Assembly (NCBI GenBank): GCA_963782185.1
Contig: CAWAJB010000019.1
Coordinates: 310,001 to 374,000, forward strand
Source of the DNA: RYN-230 sp963782185
Lineage (GTDB): Bacteria > Actinomycetota > Actinomycetes > Streptosporangiales > Streptosporangiaceae
DNA: 64,000 nt
Direction of reading: 5' to 3'
Part shown: one piece after another, positions 52,000 to 61,802 of the stretch
How positions within the stretch are numbered: the stretch's first letter is position 1
Layout of the letters: each line of letters starts with the position of its first letter
The notes under the pieces: generated by a model
Told to the model about the DNA's origin: nothing
The model's input: the letters and a program-made list of their open reading frames with translations, nothing else
Database searches by the model: none
Translations under genes and position numbers: made by a program

Positions 52000-52784
52000 T
52001 GACCTACAAGGCAGCGCTGCGCGTGTGGCGCGGCGACGACGGGCAGGGCGCCCTGGCCGATTACGCGGTCGAGGTGAATGACGGCGAGGTCGTCCTCGAC
52101 GTTCTGCACCGGCTGCAGGCCACCCAGGCCGGCGATCTGGCCATCCGCTGGAACTGCAAGGCCGGCAAGTGCGGCTCCTGCTCCATGGAGATCAACGGGC
52201 GTCCGGGGCTGGCCTGCATGACCCGGATGTCCACCTTCACCCAGGACGAGACGATCACGATCACGCCGCTGCGCACCTTCCCGGTGATCCGCGACCTGGT
52301 CACCGACGTGTCGTTCAACTATGAGAAAGCCCGGGAGATCCCCTCGTTCACCCCGGACCCGTCGGTCGGGCTGGGCGAGTTCCGGATGCAGCAGGTGGAC
52401 GTGCAGCGGTCGCAGGAGTTCCGCAAGTGCATCGAGTGCTACCTGTGCCAGAACATCTGCCACGTGATCCGTGACCACCCGGAGAACGAGCGCGAGTTCG
52501 CGGGGCCCCGCTTCCTGATGCGGATCGCCGAACTGGAGATGCACCCGGCCGACACGGCCGACCGCCGGGAGATCGCCCAGGACGACTTCGGCCTCGGCCT
52601 GTGCAACATCACCAAGTGCTGCACCGAGGTCTGCCCGGAGCACATCAAGATCACCGACAACGCGCTGATCCCGATGAAGGAGCGCGTGGTCGGGCGCAAG
52701 TACGACCCGCTGACCTGGCTCGGCAGCAAGATCAGCCGCCGGACGCACCAGGACACCCCGGCCGTGCCGGCCAAGAAAAGCTGA
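51999..52784 (+). CDS. sdhB: Succinate dehydrogenase iron-sulfur subunit
   Basis: A 261-residue electron-transfer subunit. The 2Fe-2S ligands are in WNCKAGKCGSCSME and LACMT (about residues 50-72). The 4Fe-4S and 3Fe-4S ligands are in CIECYLCQNICH (about 144-155) and CNITKCCTEVCPEHI. It passes electrons from SdhA to the membrane anchor. The operon ends here with a dispersed-motif copy and a strong hairpin. Confidence 0.95.
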   Translation: MTYKAALRVWRGDDGQGALADYAVEVNDGEVVLDVLHRLQATQAGDLAIRWNCKAGKCGSCSMEINGRPGLACMTRMSTFTQDETITITPLRTFPVIRDLVTDVSFNYEKAREIPSFTPDPSVGLGEFRMQQVDVQRSQEFRKCIECYLCQNICHVIRDHPENEREFAGPRFLMRIAELEMHPADTADRREIAQDDFGLGLCNITKCCTEVCPEHIKITDNALIPMKERVVGRKYDPLTWLGSKISRRTHQDTPAVPAKKS

Positions 52785-52794
52785 AAACCCAGAA

Positions 52795-52814
52795 AAATCT
52801 CCGCAACGAAAACC
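52795..52814 (+). repeat. Dispersed motif copy (CCGCAACGAA core) after sdhB
   Basis: AAATCTCCGCAACGAAAACC starts 11 bp after the sdhB stop. The core TCTCCGCAACGAAAACC equals the minus-strand copy at 7576-7594 over 17 bases and differs at two positions from the copy in dapC. Confidence 0.65.
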
Positions 52815-52843
52815 ATCCCGGGCCGGTCCCCCGGCCCGGGATG
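52814..52843 (+). terminator. sdh operon terminator
   Basis: A 13-bp perfect stem, CATCCCGGGCCGG (52814-52826) and its complement (52831-52843), with a TCCC loop, followed by TCTCATTT. It directly follows the dispersed motif. Confidence 0.85.
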
Positions 52844-52874
52844 TCTCATTTCCGTGACTGCCGCCGCCAGCCTG

Positions 52875-53204
52875 TCAGGGGCCGTACTTCAGGAAGGCAG
52901 CCTGGCTGATGCCGTTGGGGTTCGAGTCAGGGAACGAACCCCCGCCGGCCCACACGGACGTACCGCCGGGGATCCAGGACAACGCGTTCAGCTGGGTGCT
53001 GCTGCTCGCCGCGGCCGGTACCGCCACCCGCTGCCAGTGGCCGCCGTTGTCGTGATAGAGGTACGGCTTGAAGGTCGCAGGCGCGTAGGCGGTCAGCCAG
53101 ACGCCCCCCTGCCCGTCCTGGGTGATGGCGCCGGGCTGGACCGTCGCGTACGGCACCCTGACCCGCGACCACGCCCTCCCGTTCCAGTGCAGCAAGACAA
53201 TCCC
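52875..53204 (-). pseudogene. C-terminal fragment of a secreted beta-propeller-like protein
   Basis: The last about 109 residues of a larger protein are readable: LLHWNGRAWSRVRVP, DGQGGVWLTAYAP, YLYHDNGGHWQRVAVP and LSWIPGGTSVWAGGG, a repeat style typical of secreted actinomycete propeller proteins. Upstream of about 53204 the frame is no longer protein-like and there is no signal peptide. It is a truncated relic between sdhB and uppP1. Confidence 0.55.
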
Positions 53205-53415
53205 CCGACGGGAGATATTAGGGACTTCGCGGGCCGTAGGGGAAGATCCGGGCCCCGCCAGAATGGCCGGCCTGGATTCCATGCGGCCGGCCCGGCCCGC
53301 GGACCAGCCGGGGCTCATTTTCTTAACTGAAACTTTGACCGGCCCAGCCCGGGCTCCCTCACCAGGTCTATTAGTCTCAGACCGGCCCCTGGATCCCGCG
53401 GATGGAAAGGTCTGC

Positions 53416-54549
53416 ATGTCGCATCTCACGTACCTCGAAGCGGGCGTGGTCGGCCTGATCCAGGGGGTGACCGAGCTTTTCCCGGTATCCAGCCTGGGGC
53501 ACAACGTGCTGATCCCGGCGCTGATCGGCGGCAGCTGGGCCAGCGACCTGAACGTGGCCAGGCCGGAGTCGCCGTATCTGGCCTTCATCGTGGGCATGCA
53601 CGTGGCCACCGCGATCGCCCTGCTGATCTACTTCTGGCGCGACTGGATCCGGATCATCAGCGGGTTCTTCAGCTCGCTCGGGCACTGGCAGGGCTGGCAC
53701 CCGCGGGTGGCAACCCGGGACGAGAAGCTGGCCTGGATGGTCATCCTGGCCACCATCCCGGTCGGCCTGGTCGGCCTCGTCGCCGAGCACACGTTCCGGG
53801 TCCTGTTCGGCAAGCCGGTCCTGGCCGCGGTGTTCCTGATCGTGAACGGCCTGATCCTGTTCTGCGGGGAGAAGTTCCGTTCCCGCGCCTCGCTGCGGGC
53901 CGATCAGGAGATCGCCGCCCAGCGGGGCGGGGCGCTCGCGGCGGGCGATCCCGGCCAGCCTGGCAGCCCGCCCGGTGCCGCGCCCGGCCAGCCTGGCAGC
54001 CCGCCCGGTGCCGCGCCCGGCCAGCCTGGCAGCCCGCCCGGTCCCACGCCCGGCCAGCCCGCGCCCGGCCAGCCCGCGCCCGGCCAGCCCGCGCCCCACG
54101 CGGCCGGCCATCAGGCGGTGCGCCAGGAGGAGATGTCGCACGCTCTGGCCTCCGACGAGCGGCTGGCCGGGTTGGGGTTCGCGGAGGCGCTCATCATCGG
54201 CGCGTCGCAGATCCTGGCCCTGCTCGCGGGGATCAGCCGGGACGGCGTGACGATGGTCACCGGCATGGCCCGCGGACTGTCCCGGGAGGACGCGGCCCGT
54301 TTCGCGTTCCTCCTCGCCACCCCGGTGATCCTGGCCGCCGGGGCGCTCAAGGTGCCCGACCTGCTGGGCCCGCTCGGCCACGGGATCCACGGCCAGATCT
54401 TGTTCGGCAGCGTCCTGTCCGGGCTCGGCGCGTACGTCTCGGTCCGGTTCCTGGTCCGCTACTTCCAGACCCGGACCTTGTACCCGTTCGCGGCATACTG
54501 CTTGGGGTTGGGCCTGCTCAGCGTGATCTATCTCGGCGTGATCAAGTAA
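53416..54549 (+). CDS. uppP: Undecaprenyl-diphosphatase UppP (copy 1)
   Basis: A 377-residue polytopic membrane phosphatase recycling undecaprenyl carrier lipid for cell-wall synthesis. The active-site motifs are GVTELFPVSSLGH (about 18-30) and GISRDGVTM (about 272-280). GATGGAAAGG precedes the ATG at 53416. A cytoplasmic loop is enlarged by a repeat-encoded Gly/Pro/Gln insertion (about residues 180-227). It is followed after 86 bp by a second uppP. Confidence 0.93.
   Translation: MSHLTYLEAGVVGLIQGVTELFPVSSLGHNVLIPALIGGSWASDLNVARPESPYLAFIVGMHVATAIALLIYFWRDWIRIISGFFSSLGHWQGWHPRVATRDEKLAWMVILATIPVGLVGLVAEHTFRVLFGKPVLAAVFLIVNGLILFCGEKFRSRASLRADQEIAAQRGGALAAGDPGQPGSPPGAAPGQPGSPPGAAPGQPGSPPGPTPGQPAPGQPAPGQPAPHAAGHQAVRQEEMSHALASDERLAGLGFAEALIIGASQILALLAGISRDGVTMVTGMARGLSREDAARFAFLLATPVILAAGALKVPDLLGPLGHGIHGQILFGSVLSGLGAYVSVRFLVRYFQTRTLYPFAAYCLGLGLLSVIYLGVIK
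53953..54096 (+). repeat. 33-bp and 15-bp tandem repeats in uppP1
   Basis: Three 33-bp units (53953-53985, 53986-54018, 54019-54051) encode GQPGSPPGAAP. Three 15-bp units (54052-54096) encode GQPAP. All are in frame. The tandem paralogue at 54636 has only a short, non-repetitive loop at this place. Confidence 0.95.
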
Positions 54550-54635
54550 CGCTTTTCCGGGCTTTGCTTGTACGTACGATGGGTCGTGCCCGCAGGGCGC
54601 CCGCACCCTGGCACCCCGCAGACTGAAAGGCTCCC

Positions 54636-55658
54636 ATGACCCATCTGACCTACCTCGAGGCTGCCGTCGTCGGGCTCGTCCAGGGGGTATCCGAGCTCTT
54701 CCCGGTGTCCAGCCTGGGGCACAACGTGCTGATCCCGGCACTGGTCGGCGGCAGCTGGGCCAAGGACCTGAACGTCGCCGACACCAACTCGCCCTACCTG
54801 GCCTTCATCGTGGGCATGCACGTCGCGACCGCGATCGCCCTGCTGATCTACTTCTGGCGGGACTGGATCCGGATCGTCGGCGGCTTCTTCAGCTCGATCC
54901 GGCACCGCCAGGTGCAGACCCGTGACCAGCGGCTGGCCTGGATGATCATCCTGGCCACGATCCCGGTCGGCCTGGTCGGCGTGGTCGCGGACAAGCCCTT
55001 CCGGGAGGTCTTCGGCAAGCCCATCGTGGCCGGGGTGTTCCTGATCGTCAACGGCGTGATCCTGTACTGCGGCGAGCGATTCCGCCCGCGGTCCTCGGTG
55101 CGCGCCGACCAGGAGGTCGCCGCGCAGCGTGAGGAGGCACTGGTCTCCGCGGGCGCGCGCCGCCCGCCGGGACCCCCGGCGCCGGGAATGGCCCGGCAGG
55201 CCCGGCACGCTTCGGGCCAGCAGGCCGTGCGGCAGGAGGAACTGGTGCAGGCCATCCAGGCCGACGAGCGGCTGGCCGGGATGGGCTGGATGCGGGCCCT
55301 GTTCATCGGGGCGTCGCAGATCCTGGCGCTGCTGGCCGGGATCAGCCGGGACGGGGTATCCATGGTGGCCGGCATGAACCGGGGCCTGTCCCGGGAGGAC
55401 GCGGCCCGGTTCGCGTTCCTGCTGGCCACTCCGGTCATCCTGGCCGCGGGCGTGCTCGAACTGCCCAAGCTGACCGGTCCCGAGGGCACCGGGATCCACG
55501 GCCAGATCCTGCTCGGCAGCGTCCTGTCCGGGGTTGGCGCGTACCTGTCGGTCCGGTTCCTGATGCGCTACTTCCAGACCCGCACCCTGACCCCGTTCGC
55601 GATCTACTGCTTCGTCTTCGGCCTGCTCAGCGTCATCTACCTGGGCGCGATCAAGTAG
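54636..55658 (+). CDS. uppP: Undecaprenyl-diphosphatase UppP (copy 2)
   Basis: A 340-residue tandem paralogue of the upstream gene, closely similar along its whole length (GVSELFPVSSLGHN, FIVGMHVATAIALLIYFWRD, GISRDGVSMVAGMNRGLSRE). It starts with GAAAGGCTCCC before the ATG. The two copies probably arose by local duplication. Loss of the repeat loop or its gain in copy 1 is the main difference. Confidence 0.93.
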   Translation: MTHLTYLEAAVVGLVQGVSELFPVSSLGHNVLIPALVGGSWAKDLNVADTNSPYLAFIVGMHVATAIALLIYFWRDWIRIVGGFFSSIRHRQVQTRDQRLAWMIILATIPVGLVGVVADKPFREVFGKPIVAGVFLIVNGVILYCGERFRPRSSVRADQEVAAQREEALVSAGARRPPGPPAPGMARQARHASGQQAVRQEELVQAIQADERLAGMGWMRALFIGASQILALLAGISRDGVSMVAGMNRGLSREDAARFAFLLATPVILAAGVLELPKLTGPEGTGIHGQILLGSVLSGVGAYLSVRFLMRYFQTRTLTPFAIYCFVFGLLSVIYLGAIK

Positions 55659-55683
55659 GAAGCCGCCGTCAGCCCCCCGCGGC

Positions 55684-56085
55684 TCAGTCCTGGCCCGGCA
55701 GCGCGCCCAGGACGCAGAACTCGTTGCCTTCCGGGTCAGCGAGCACGGCCCAGGGGGATGCTCCCTGCCCCACGTCCGCCCGCCGGGCTCCCAGGCCGAT
55801 CAGCCGTTCCACTTCCGCCTCGTGCGAGCAGCCAGCCGGCCTGACGTCCAGGTGCAGGCGGTTCTTGGCCGCCTTGCCCTCGGGGACGGCCACGAATACC
55901 AGCGACGGGACGATGGGCGCTCTGCGCACCTGATCGGCCAGGTCTGGCGGCTCCCGTTCCCAGGCCGCGATCTCTACCTGGCCCTCCTCGACCCGCACCA
56001 CGTGGTAGCCCAGGACTGCGGACCAGAACGCGGCCTGCGCGGCCGGGTCGAGGGAGTCAATCACGATCTCGGTGAGCCTGCCCAT
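55684..56085 (-). CDS. VOC/glyoxalase-like protein
   Basis: A 133-residue vicinal-oxygen-chelate protein: IVIDSLDPAAQAAFWSAVLGY at the start, RLHLDVRPAG and VLADPEGNEFCVLG at the end. These actinobacterial proteins are annotated glyoxalase or bleomycin-resistance-like without known substrates. It is convergent with uppP2 and lies 18 bp downstream of typA on the same strand. Confidence 0.88.
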   Translation of the reverse strand: MGRLTEIVIDSLDPAAQAAFWSAVLGYHVVRVEEGQVEIAAWEREPPDLADQVRRAPIVPSLVFVAVPEGKAAKNRLHLDVRPAGCSHEAEVERLIGLGARRADVGQGASPWAVLADPEGNEFCVLGALPGQD

Positions 56086-56103
56086 GATGAGCTCGCTTCC
56101 GGG

Positions 56104-57973
56104 CTACTCGCCGCGGGAGCGGCGGGCGCGGACCCGGAAGCGGTCCTTGGCGTCCAGCACGGTCTTGCGCATCCGGACCGCGGCCGGCGTGACCTCCGCG
56201 CACTCGTCGTCGGCGCAGAACTCGAGGGCCTGCTCGAGGTTGAGAACGCGCGGCGGGACCAGGCGCTCGAGTTCCTCGCCGGTGGACTGGCGCACGTTGG
56301 TGAGCTTGCGCTCCCGGGTGATGTTGACGTCCATGTCGTCCGAGCGCGAGTTCTCGCCGACGATCATGCCCTCGTACACCTCGGTACCCGGCGCGACGAA
56401 CAGCGTGCCCCGTTCCTGGAGGGAGAACATGGCGTAGGCGCTGGCCGAACCGGTCCGGTCGGCGACCAGCGACCCGGTCGGGCGCATCCGCATGTCGCCG
56501 GACCACGGCTCGTATCCGTCGAACACATGATGCGCGATACCTGTGCCGCGCGTGTCGGTGAGGAACTGGGTGCGGAAGCCGATCAGGCCGCGGGCGGGCA
56601 CGACGAAGTCGAGCCGGACCCACCCGGTGCCGTGGTTGGTCATGCGCTCCATCCGGCCCTTGCGCAGGGCCAGCAGGGTGGTGACCGCGCCCAGGTACTC
56701 CTCGGGCACGTCCACGGTGAGCCGCTCCACCGGCTCGTGCAGCTTGCCGTTGACCTCGCGGGTGACCACGGTGGGACGGCCGACGGTGAGCTCGTAGCCT
56801 TCCCGGCGCATGGTCTCCACCAGCACCGCCAGGGCCAGCTCGCCGCGGCCTTGCACTTCCCAGGTGTCCGGCCGGTCGGTGGGCAGGACCCGGAGTGACA
56901 CGTTGCCGACCAGTTCCCGGTCCAGCCGGTCGCGCACCATCCGCGCGGTAACCTTCGAGCCCTTCTCCCGCCCGACCAGCGGGGAGGTGTTCACCCCGAT
57001 GGTCATCGAGATGGCGGGCTCGTCCACGGTGATCAGCGGCAGCGGGCGCGGGTCATCGGGATCGGCCAGCGTCTCGCCGATCATGATCTCCGGGATGCCG
57101 GCCACCGCGATGATGTCACCGGGCCCGGCGCTCTGCGCGGGCACCCGGTCCAGCGCTTCAGTCCGGAATAGCTCGGTGATCTTGACCTGCTCGATGGAGC
57201 CGTCCCGGCGGCACCAGGCCGCCTGCTGGCCCCGGGTGATCTCCCCGGACTCCACCCGGCACAGCGCGATCCGGCCCAGGTAGGCAGACGCATCGAGGTT
57301 GGTGACATGCGCGCGCAGCGGCTCGGCCGGGTCGTAGGAGGGCGCGGGCACGGTGTTGCGCAGGACAGTGAACAGCGGCTCCAGGTCGCGGCGAGTCCGG
57401 CAAGGTGCCATCGGCCGGTCGAGTCAGTGACGCACGGCCGGCCCGCGCGGACGCGTAGACGATCGGGAACTCGATCTGCTCCTCGGTGGCGTCCAGGTCG
57501 AGGAACAGCTCGTAGCAGGCGTCCACCACCTCGGCGATCCGCGCGTCCGGCCGGTCCACCTTGTTGATGACCAGGATGACCGGCAGGTGCGCCTCCAGCG
57601 TCTTGCGGAGCACGAACCGGGTCTGCGGCAGCGGGCCCTCGCTGGCGTCCACCAGTAGCAGCACCCCGTCCACCATGGACAGCCCGCGCTCGACCTCGCC
57701 GCCGAAGTCGGCATGCCCCGGCGTGTCCACGATGTTGATGGTCAGGCCACCGTGTGCCACCGCGGTGTTCTTGGCCAGGATCGTGATGCCCTTTTCCCGT
57801 TCCAGGTCACCGGAGTCGAGGACCCGGTCCGCGACGTTGGCGCCGACCCGGAACGCACCGGACTGCCAGAGCATGGCGTCAACCAGCGTCGTCTTGCCGT
57901 GGTCGACGTGCGCGACGATCGCCACGTTGCGCAATTCATCACGCGTGGCGAGCTGGGCCTGGCGAACGGGCAT
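56104..57973 (-). pseudogene. typA: Translational GTPase TypA/BipA with one apparent frameshift
   Basis: A ribosome-associated GTPase. The GTPase domain has AHVDHGKTTLVDAML, VDTPGHADFGGEVE and NKVDRPDARI. The later part carries EF-G-like domains and the TypA C-terminal domain (MTNHGTGWVRLDFVVPARGL). The frame breaks at 57388: GAC TCG CCG is followed by one extra C before GAC CTG GAG, and removing it restores the full length. Because TypA is a conserved single gene, a sequencing error is at least as likely as inactivation. ATG 57985 is an alternative start. Confidence 0.88.
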
Positions 57974-58031
57974 ACGGAATCTCATTTGCTTCGGAGGTGG
58001 GGAGCTGGCATGTACAACACGCAGCTCTTCC

Positions 58032-58037
58032 ATTGTA
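58032..58037 (-). promoter_or_regulatory. -10 element upstream of typA
   Basis: TACAAT on the minus strand, about 50-60 nt upstream of the typA start candidates. No good -35 is seen (CGGTTC at the expected distance). It argues against the upstream in-frame start at 58045. Confidence 0.4.
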
Positions 58038-58048
58038 TTCGCCACTGA

Positions 58049-59949
58049 TCACCGGAACCGACGGCGCCTATTCGCTGCTCCCCGCGGGAGCGGCCGGCGG
58101 CCCCGCGGGAGCGGCGGCGGCCGGCCGGCCCGGCGGCGGCTGACGTTGCCGGCCTGCGGGGTCGGGCGGTCCCGGCGGAGCACCGCGAGCAGTTCCTCGT
58201 AGGGGCCGATCAGGTAGGCCTGGTCCCCGGCCCCGAGCCGGGTACCGCGGCGCGGCGGATGCTCCAGGTAGGCCTGAGGGGGCACCCGGCTGATGGCCAG
58301 GATGCGGGTCCGCGCGCCCAGGTCGCCCATGGCCAGCCCGTCCAGGCCGCCCCCGCGGCTCACCGTCAGCCGGGCCACCAGCAGCGGCTCGTCACCCACG
58401 TAGAACGTGTTGAGCACGTCGAGGCCGAGCGCCGCGCCGACGAACCAGGGCGCGGCGAGGGCGGCGGTGGAGCGGACATTGCGGAACCCGAAGTTGTGCC
58501 GGACCGAGCGGGCCAGCTGCGGGTCGAACATGCGCAGCACCACGGGGTGGCTCCCAGCGCGTCCCGAGCTGATCGCGCACGGCCAGGCCGGTTTCCAGGT
58601 TGGCCAGGTCGTCGCTGGTGAGTACGGCTACGGCCGAGGCACTGGCCAGGCTGACCGACTCCAGGGTCTCGGGCAGGGTGGCGTCCGCGATAACCACCGG
58701 CACGCCGAGGGCCCGGGCCTGGCTGAGGTGCCGGTTAGCCTCGTGCTTCTCGACCACGACCACCTCGCTGCCCGCGGCGACCAGCCGGGAGGCGGCTTGC
58801 ATGCCCACCGAGCCCAGGCCGATGACCAGCACATGGCCGCGCAGCCCGGTGATCCGCCGGCGGCCCAGCGATTCCTCGATGCGGCGGCTGACCAGCATGT
58901 CAGTGAGCATGGCGAAGAACACCGCGAGGAACATGGCACCGAGCAGCATCAGCACGACGGCCCCGCCCATCAGCCACGGGCTCTGGTTCATGTAGGAGAA
59001 GTCGCCGTAGTTCACCGTGGTGACCGTTTCCGCGGTGAAGTACACGGCGTCCAGCAGCGGGATATGGTGCCCGCCCATCCGGTAGTCCAGCCGCAGGATC
59101 GCCGTGGACGCGATGACCACGGTGAACAGCGCGAACAACGCGGCGACCAGGCGGCGGTCCACCGCTTGCAGCAGTGAGGCGGCGAGGTGCCGCGCGGAGC
59201 GCAGGCCCTGGGTAAGCCAGCCGGGCGGGCCGGGGGAGGTGGCCAGCGTGCTGGATCCGGTACCCGGAGAATGGCGGTGCGCGATCAGGCCCGGCGGTGT
59301 GCAGCTCGTCCGGGGTCCCGAACAGCGTCACGCCGTCCCCGGCCGCGACGAGGTGATCACGGCCGGGACAGATCACCACGTCGCCGCCGTCGGCGGGCAG
59401 CACCGCGATGGGGGCCAGTGCCCCGTACAGCTCGCGCAGCGTGGCGGGGACGGGGGCCACGGTCCGGGCGGCGGCGAACCGCTCGGTGGCCAGCCTGATC
59501 TCCTGGACGCCGGTCCGCAGGCAGGCTTCCGTGATCGACGGTGCGGACAGCCCGGCCACGTCGAGCACCGAGATCGCGATCCGGGACAGCGCGCGGCCCA
59601 CGGCCGGGTTGCTGAGCTGGACCACGACCCGCACGTCGGCGCGCAGTTCCCGGGTCAGGAGGGCAGCCTCCAGTGTGGGGAGATCGTCCTCCTGGGCGCA
59701 GATCACCGCCTCGGCCCCGGCCAGCCCGGCTTCGGCCAGGGTCTCCGCCGACCGTGAACTGCCCGCGATGTGCGGGATGCCCCAGCCGGTCAGGTTGCGG
59801 GCCAGCCGCGGGTCCGGGTGGTCGTCGATGACAACGGTCGGCACGCCGGAGGCGTTGAGCAGCTCGACGATCCGCAGGCCTACCCCGTGCAGGCCGCAGA
59901 CGATCACGTGCCCGTGCCACCCCGCATACGTGCTACTCACGTCGTGCAT
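58049..59949 (-). pseudogene. RCK-TM-RCK potassium channel-like protein with two apparent frameshifts
   Basis: Three frames together encode one protein. First is a TrkA-N/RCK domain (HVIVCGLHGVGLRIVELL) with its C-domain. Second is a two-helix pore with the filter-like TVTTVNYGDF and a second RCK domain (VLVIGLGSVGMQAASRL). Third is the end of that domain (FDPQLARSVRHNFGF, DQAYLIGPYEELLAVL). One extra base near 59288 (GGGCCTG for GGGCTG) and one in the C-run at 58544-58547 explain the breaks. ATG 59949 has AGGTGAGG upstream. Pseudogene or assembly error. Confidence 0.82.
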
Positions 59950-60135
59950 CCTCACCTGCGCAGCTGTCCTGGATGTTAACGACATGTCCCGCAGGAGGAC
60001 AGCCTGGACGGCATGCATCCCGCGGATGGGGCCAGGGGAGTGTCGGCCCTGGCCGGCCCGGCCACCGGCGCCGGAAACGTGTCTTGAGCCATTCTTGGCG
60101 GGCTCTTAACCTGGCTTCGGGTGCAATGACGTCCC

Positions 60136-60639
60136 ATGCGTGACAGATACCCGCCGCACCGGCCAGACCAGGAATGGCCTGGCAACAGCACGCCCCCGCC
60201 CGGGATCTCCCCGCCCGGTGATCCCACCCCGCGCCTGGACGACCCCGGCGGCAGCAGCCGGACCGAGGGCCTGCGCCGCATGTCCAGGCTGACCTGGCGC
60301 ACGACCCAGCTCAGCGCCATCGCGGCAGCCGCTTTCGCCGTCCTGTTCGCGCGCAGCGCGCCTGCCCACACGGCCAGCAGCCAGACCGCGGTCAAGCCGT
60401 CCCCGGCCGCTTCCCCCACCCACACTCCCAGTCCCAGTCCCACGCACACGCACCGCGCCGCGGCCAGGAAGAAGAAGGCCCACAAGGCGCCGCCGAGCGC
60501 GCCGCCGCCCCCGGCCGCGGCCCAGCCGAGCGCCCCGCCACCGTCGCCCACGCTGGCCCCCCCGAGCGCGCCGCCCGCACCGGCTCCCGCACCGAGCCCG
60601 GTCCAGACCATCTCCAGCGGATCGACCGGCGGCGGATGA
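60136..60639 (+). CDS. Pro/Ala-rich membrane protein, first gene of the apbE operon
   Basis: A 167-residue protein. It has an N-terminal cytoplasmic segment, one membrane helix (LSAIAAAAFAVLFARSAPA) and a long Pro/Ser/Ala-rich tail ending SSGSTGGG. I recognise no family. It overlaps apbE by 4 bp (ATGA), so it belongs to the flavin/electron-transfer operon and may be a membrane linker. TTGAGC-N16-TTAACC at 60084-60111 is a possible promoter. Confidence 0.6.
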   Translation: MRDRYPPHRPDQEWPGNSTPPPGISPPGDPTPRLDDPGGSSRTEGLRRMSRLTWRTTQLSAIAAAAFAVLFARSAPAHTASSQTAVKPSPAASPTHTPSPSPTHTHRAAARKKKAHKAPPSAPPPPAAAQPSAPPPSPTLAPPSAPPAPAPAPSPVQTISSGSTGGG

Positions 60640-61802
60640 GGTACCCGCAGATGACCCACATCCTGACCGGCCGCGGGCTGAGGCCCGGCCGTGCACTGAA
60701 GCCCGGCCGTGATCGGCCGGGCCCGGACGAAGTTACCCCGCTCCCGTCCGGGCCCGGCACCGGGACGTCCCCGTCCGCTCCCCGGACGTCCTGGCCCGTT
60801 GTCACCCCGGCCGGGCACGACACCGGCCCGGCTGGGGTGATCTTTCCGGCGCTGGGTACCACAGCGTCGGTGCTGGTCACCGATCCGCGCGCCCGCGAGA
60901 CCGCCGCAGCCATGCTGGCCGCCGAGCTGTCCGCCATCGACGCCGCCTGCTCCAGATTCCGGGCCGATTCCGAGCTGTCCCGGCTCAACCGGGCCGCCGG
61001 CCGCACGGTCGCGATCAGCCCGCTGCTCACCGAGGCCCTGGCCGTCGCGCTGGCCGCCGCCCGGGCCACGGACGGCGACGTGGACCCGACATGCGGCCAG
61101 TCCCTGATCGGGCTCGGCTACGACCGGGACTATGCGGAGGTCCGCCGGGGCACCGGGCCGCCCGGGATTACCGTGACACCCGCCGCGGGCTGGCAGTCCG
61201 TGGACCTCGATCCGCTGCGGCAGGCCGCCCGCGTCCCGGACGGCGTGGTGCTCGATCTCGGTGCTACCGCCAAGGCCCTGGCCGCGGACCGCGCCGCGGG
61301 GCACATCGCCGCGCAGGCCGGCTGCGGCGTCCTGGTGAACCTGGGCGGGGACATCCGGGTGGCCGGCCCGCCGCCCGCCGGCGGCTGGCACATCGGGATC
61401 GCCGACGACGCGGGCCCCGACGGCCTCCCCCCGGGCAGCAGGCCTGCCCATGCGGTCATCATCACCGCCGGCGGCCTCGCTACGTCCAGTCCCATGGTCC
61501 GCGCCTGGCGGCGGGGCACAGCTGACCTGCATCACATCGTGCGGCCCGGGACCGGCCTGCCCGCCCGGACGTGCTGGCAGGCGGTGAGCGTGGCCGCCGC
61601 GAGCTGCGTGGACGCGAACGCGGCCAGCACGGCGTCGATCATCCGCGGTGAGCGCGCCCCACGGTGGCTGGCCAGCCTGAGCCTCCCGGCCCGGCTGGTC
61701 CGCCAGGACGGCACCGTACTGACCGTGGGCGGCTGGGCGGCCGAGCCCAGACGCCCGGGGCCGGCCCCGGGCGGCGCGGACCGGACCGGGTCCCCGGCAT
61801 GA
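60636..61802 (+). CDS. apbE: FAD:protein FMN transferase ApbE
   Basis: A 388-residue flavin transferase that attaches FMN covalently to Thr/Ser of target proteins. Family motifs are FPALGTTASVLV, DAACSRFRADSELSRLN, VDLGATAKALAAD-like VLDLGATAKALAAD and LVNLGGDIRVAG. The first about 65 residues are low-complexity. It lies between the Pro-rich protein gene and the ferric-reductase-like gene with ATGA overlaps at both ends. The target may be encoded elsewhere. Confidence 0.9.
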   Translation: MRYPQMTHILTGRGLRPGRALKPGRDRPGPDEVTPLPSGPGTGTSPSAPRTSWPVVTPAGHDTGPAGVIFPALGTTASVLVTDPRARETAAAMLAAELSAIDAACSRFRADSELSRLNRAAGRTVAISPLLTEALAVALAAARATDGDVDPTCGQSLIGLGYDRDYAEVRRGTGPPGITVTPAAGWQSVDLDPLRQAARVPDGVVLDLGATAKALAADRAAGHIAAQAGCGVLVNLGGDIRVAGPPPAGGWHIGIADDAGPDGLPPGSRPAHAVIITAGGLATSSPMVRAWRRGTADLHHIVRPGTGLPARTCWQAVSVAAASCVDANAASTASIIRGERAPRWLASLSLPARLVRQDGTVLTVGGWAAEPRRPGPAPGGADRTGSPA

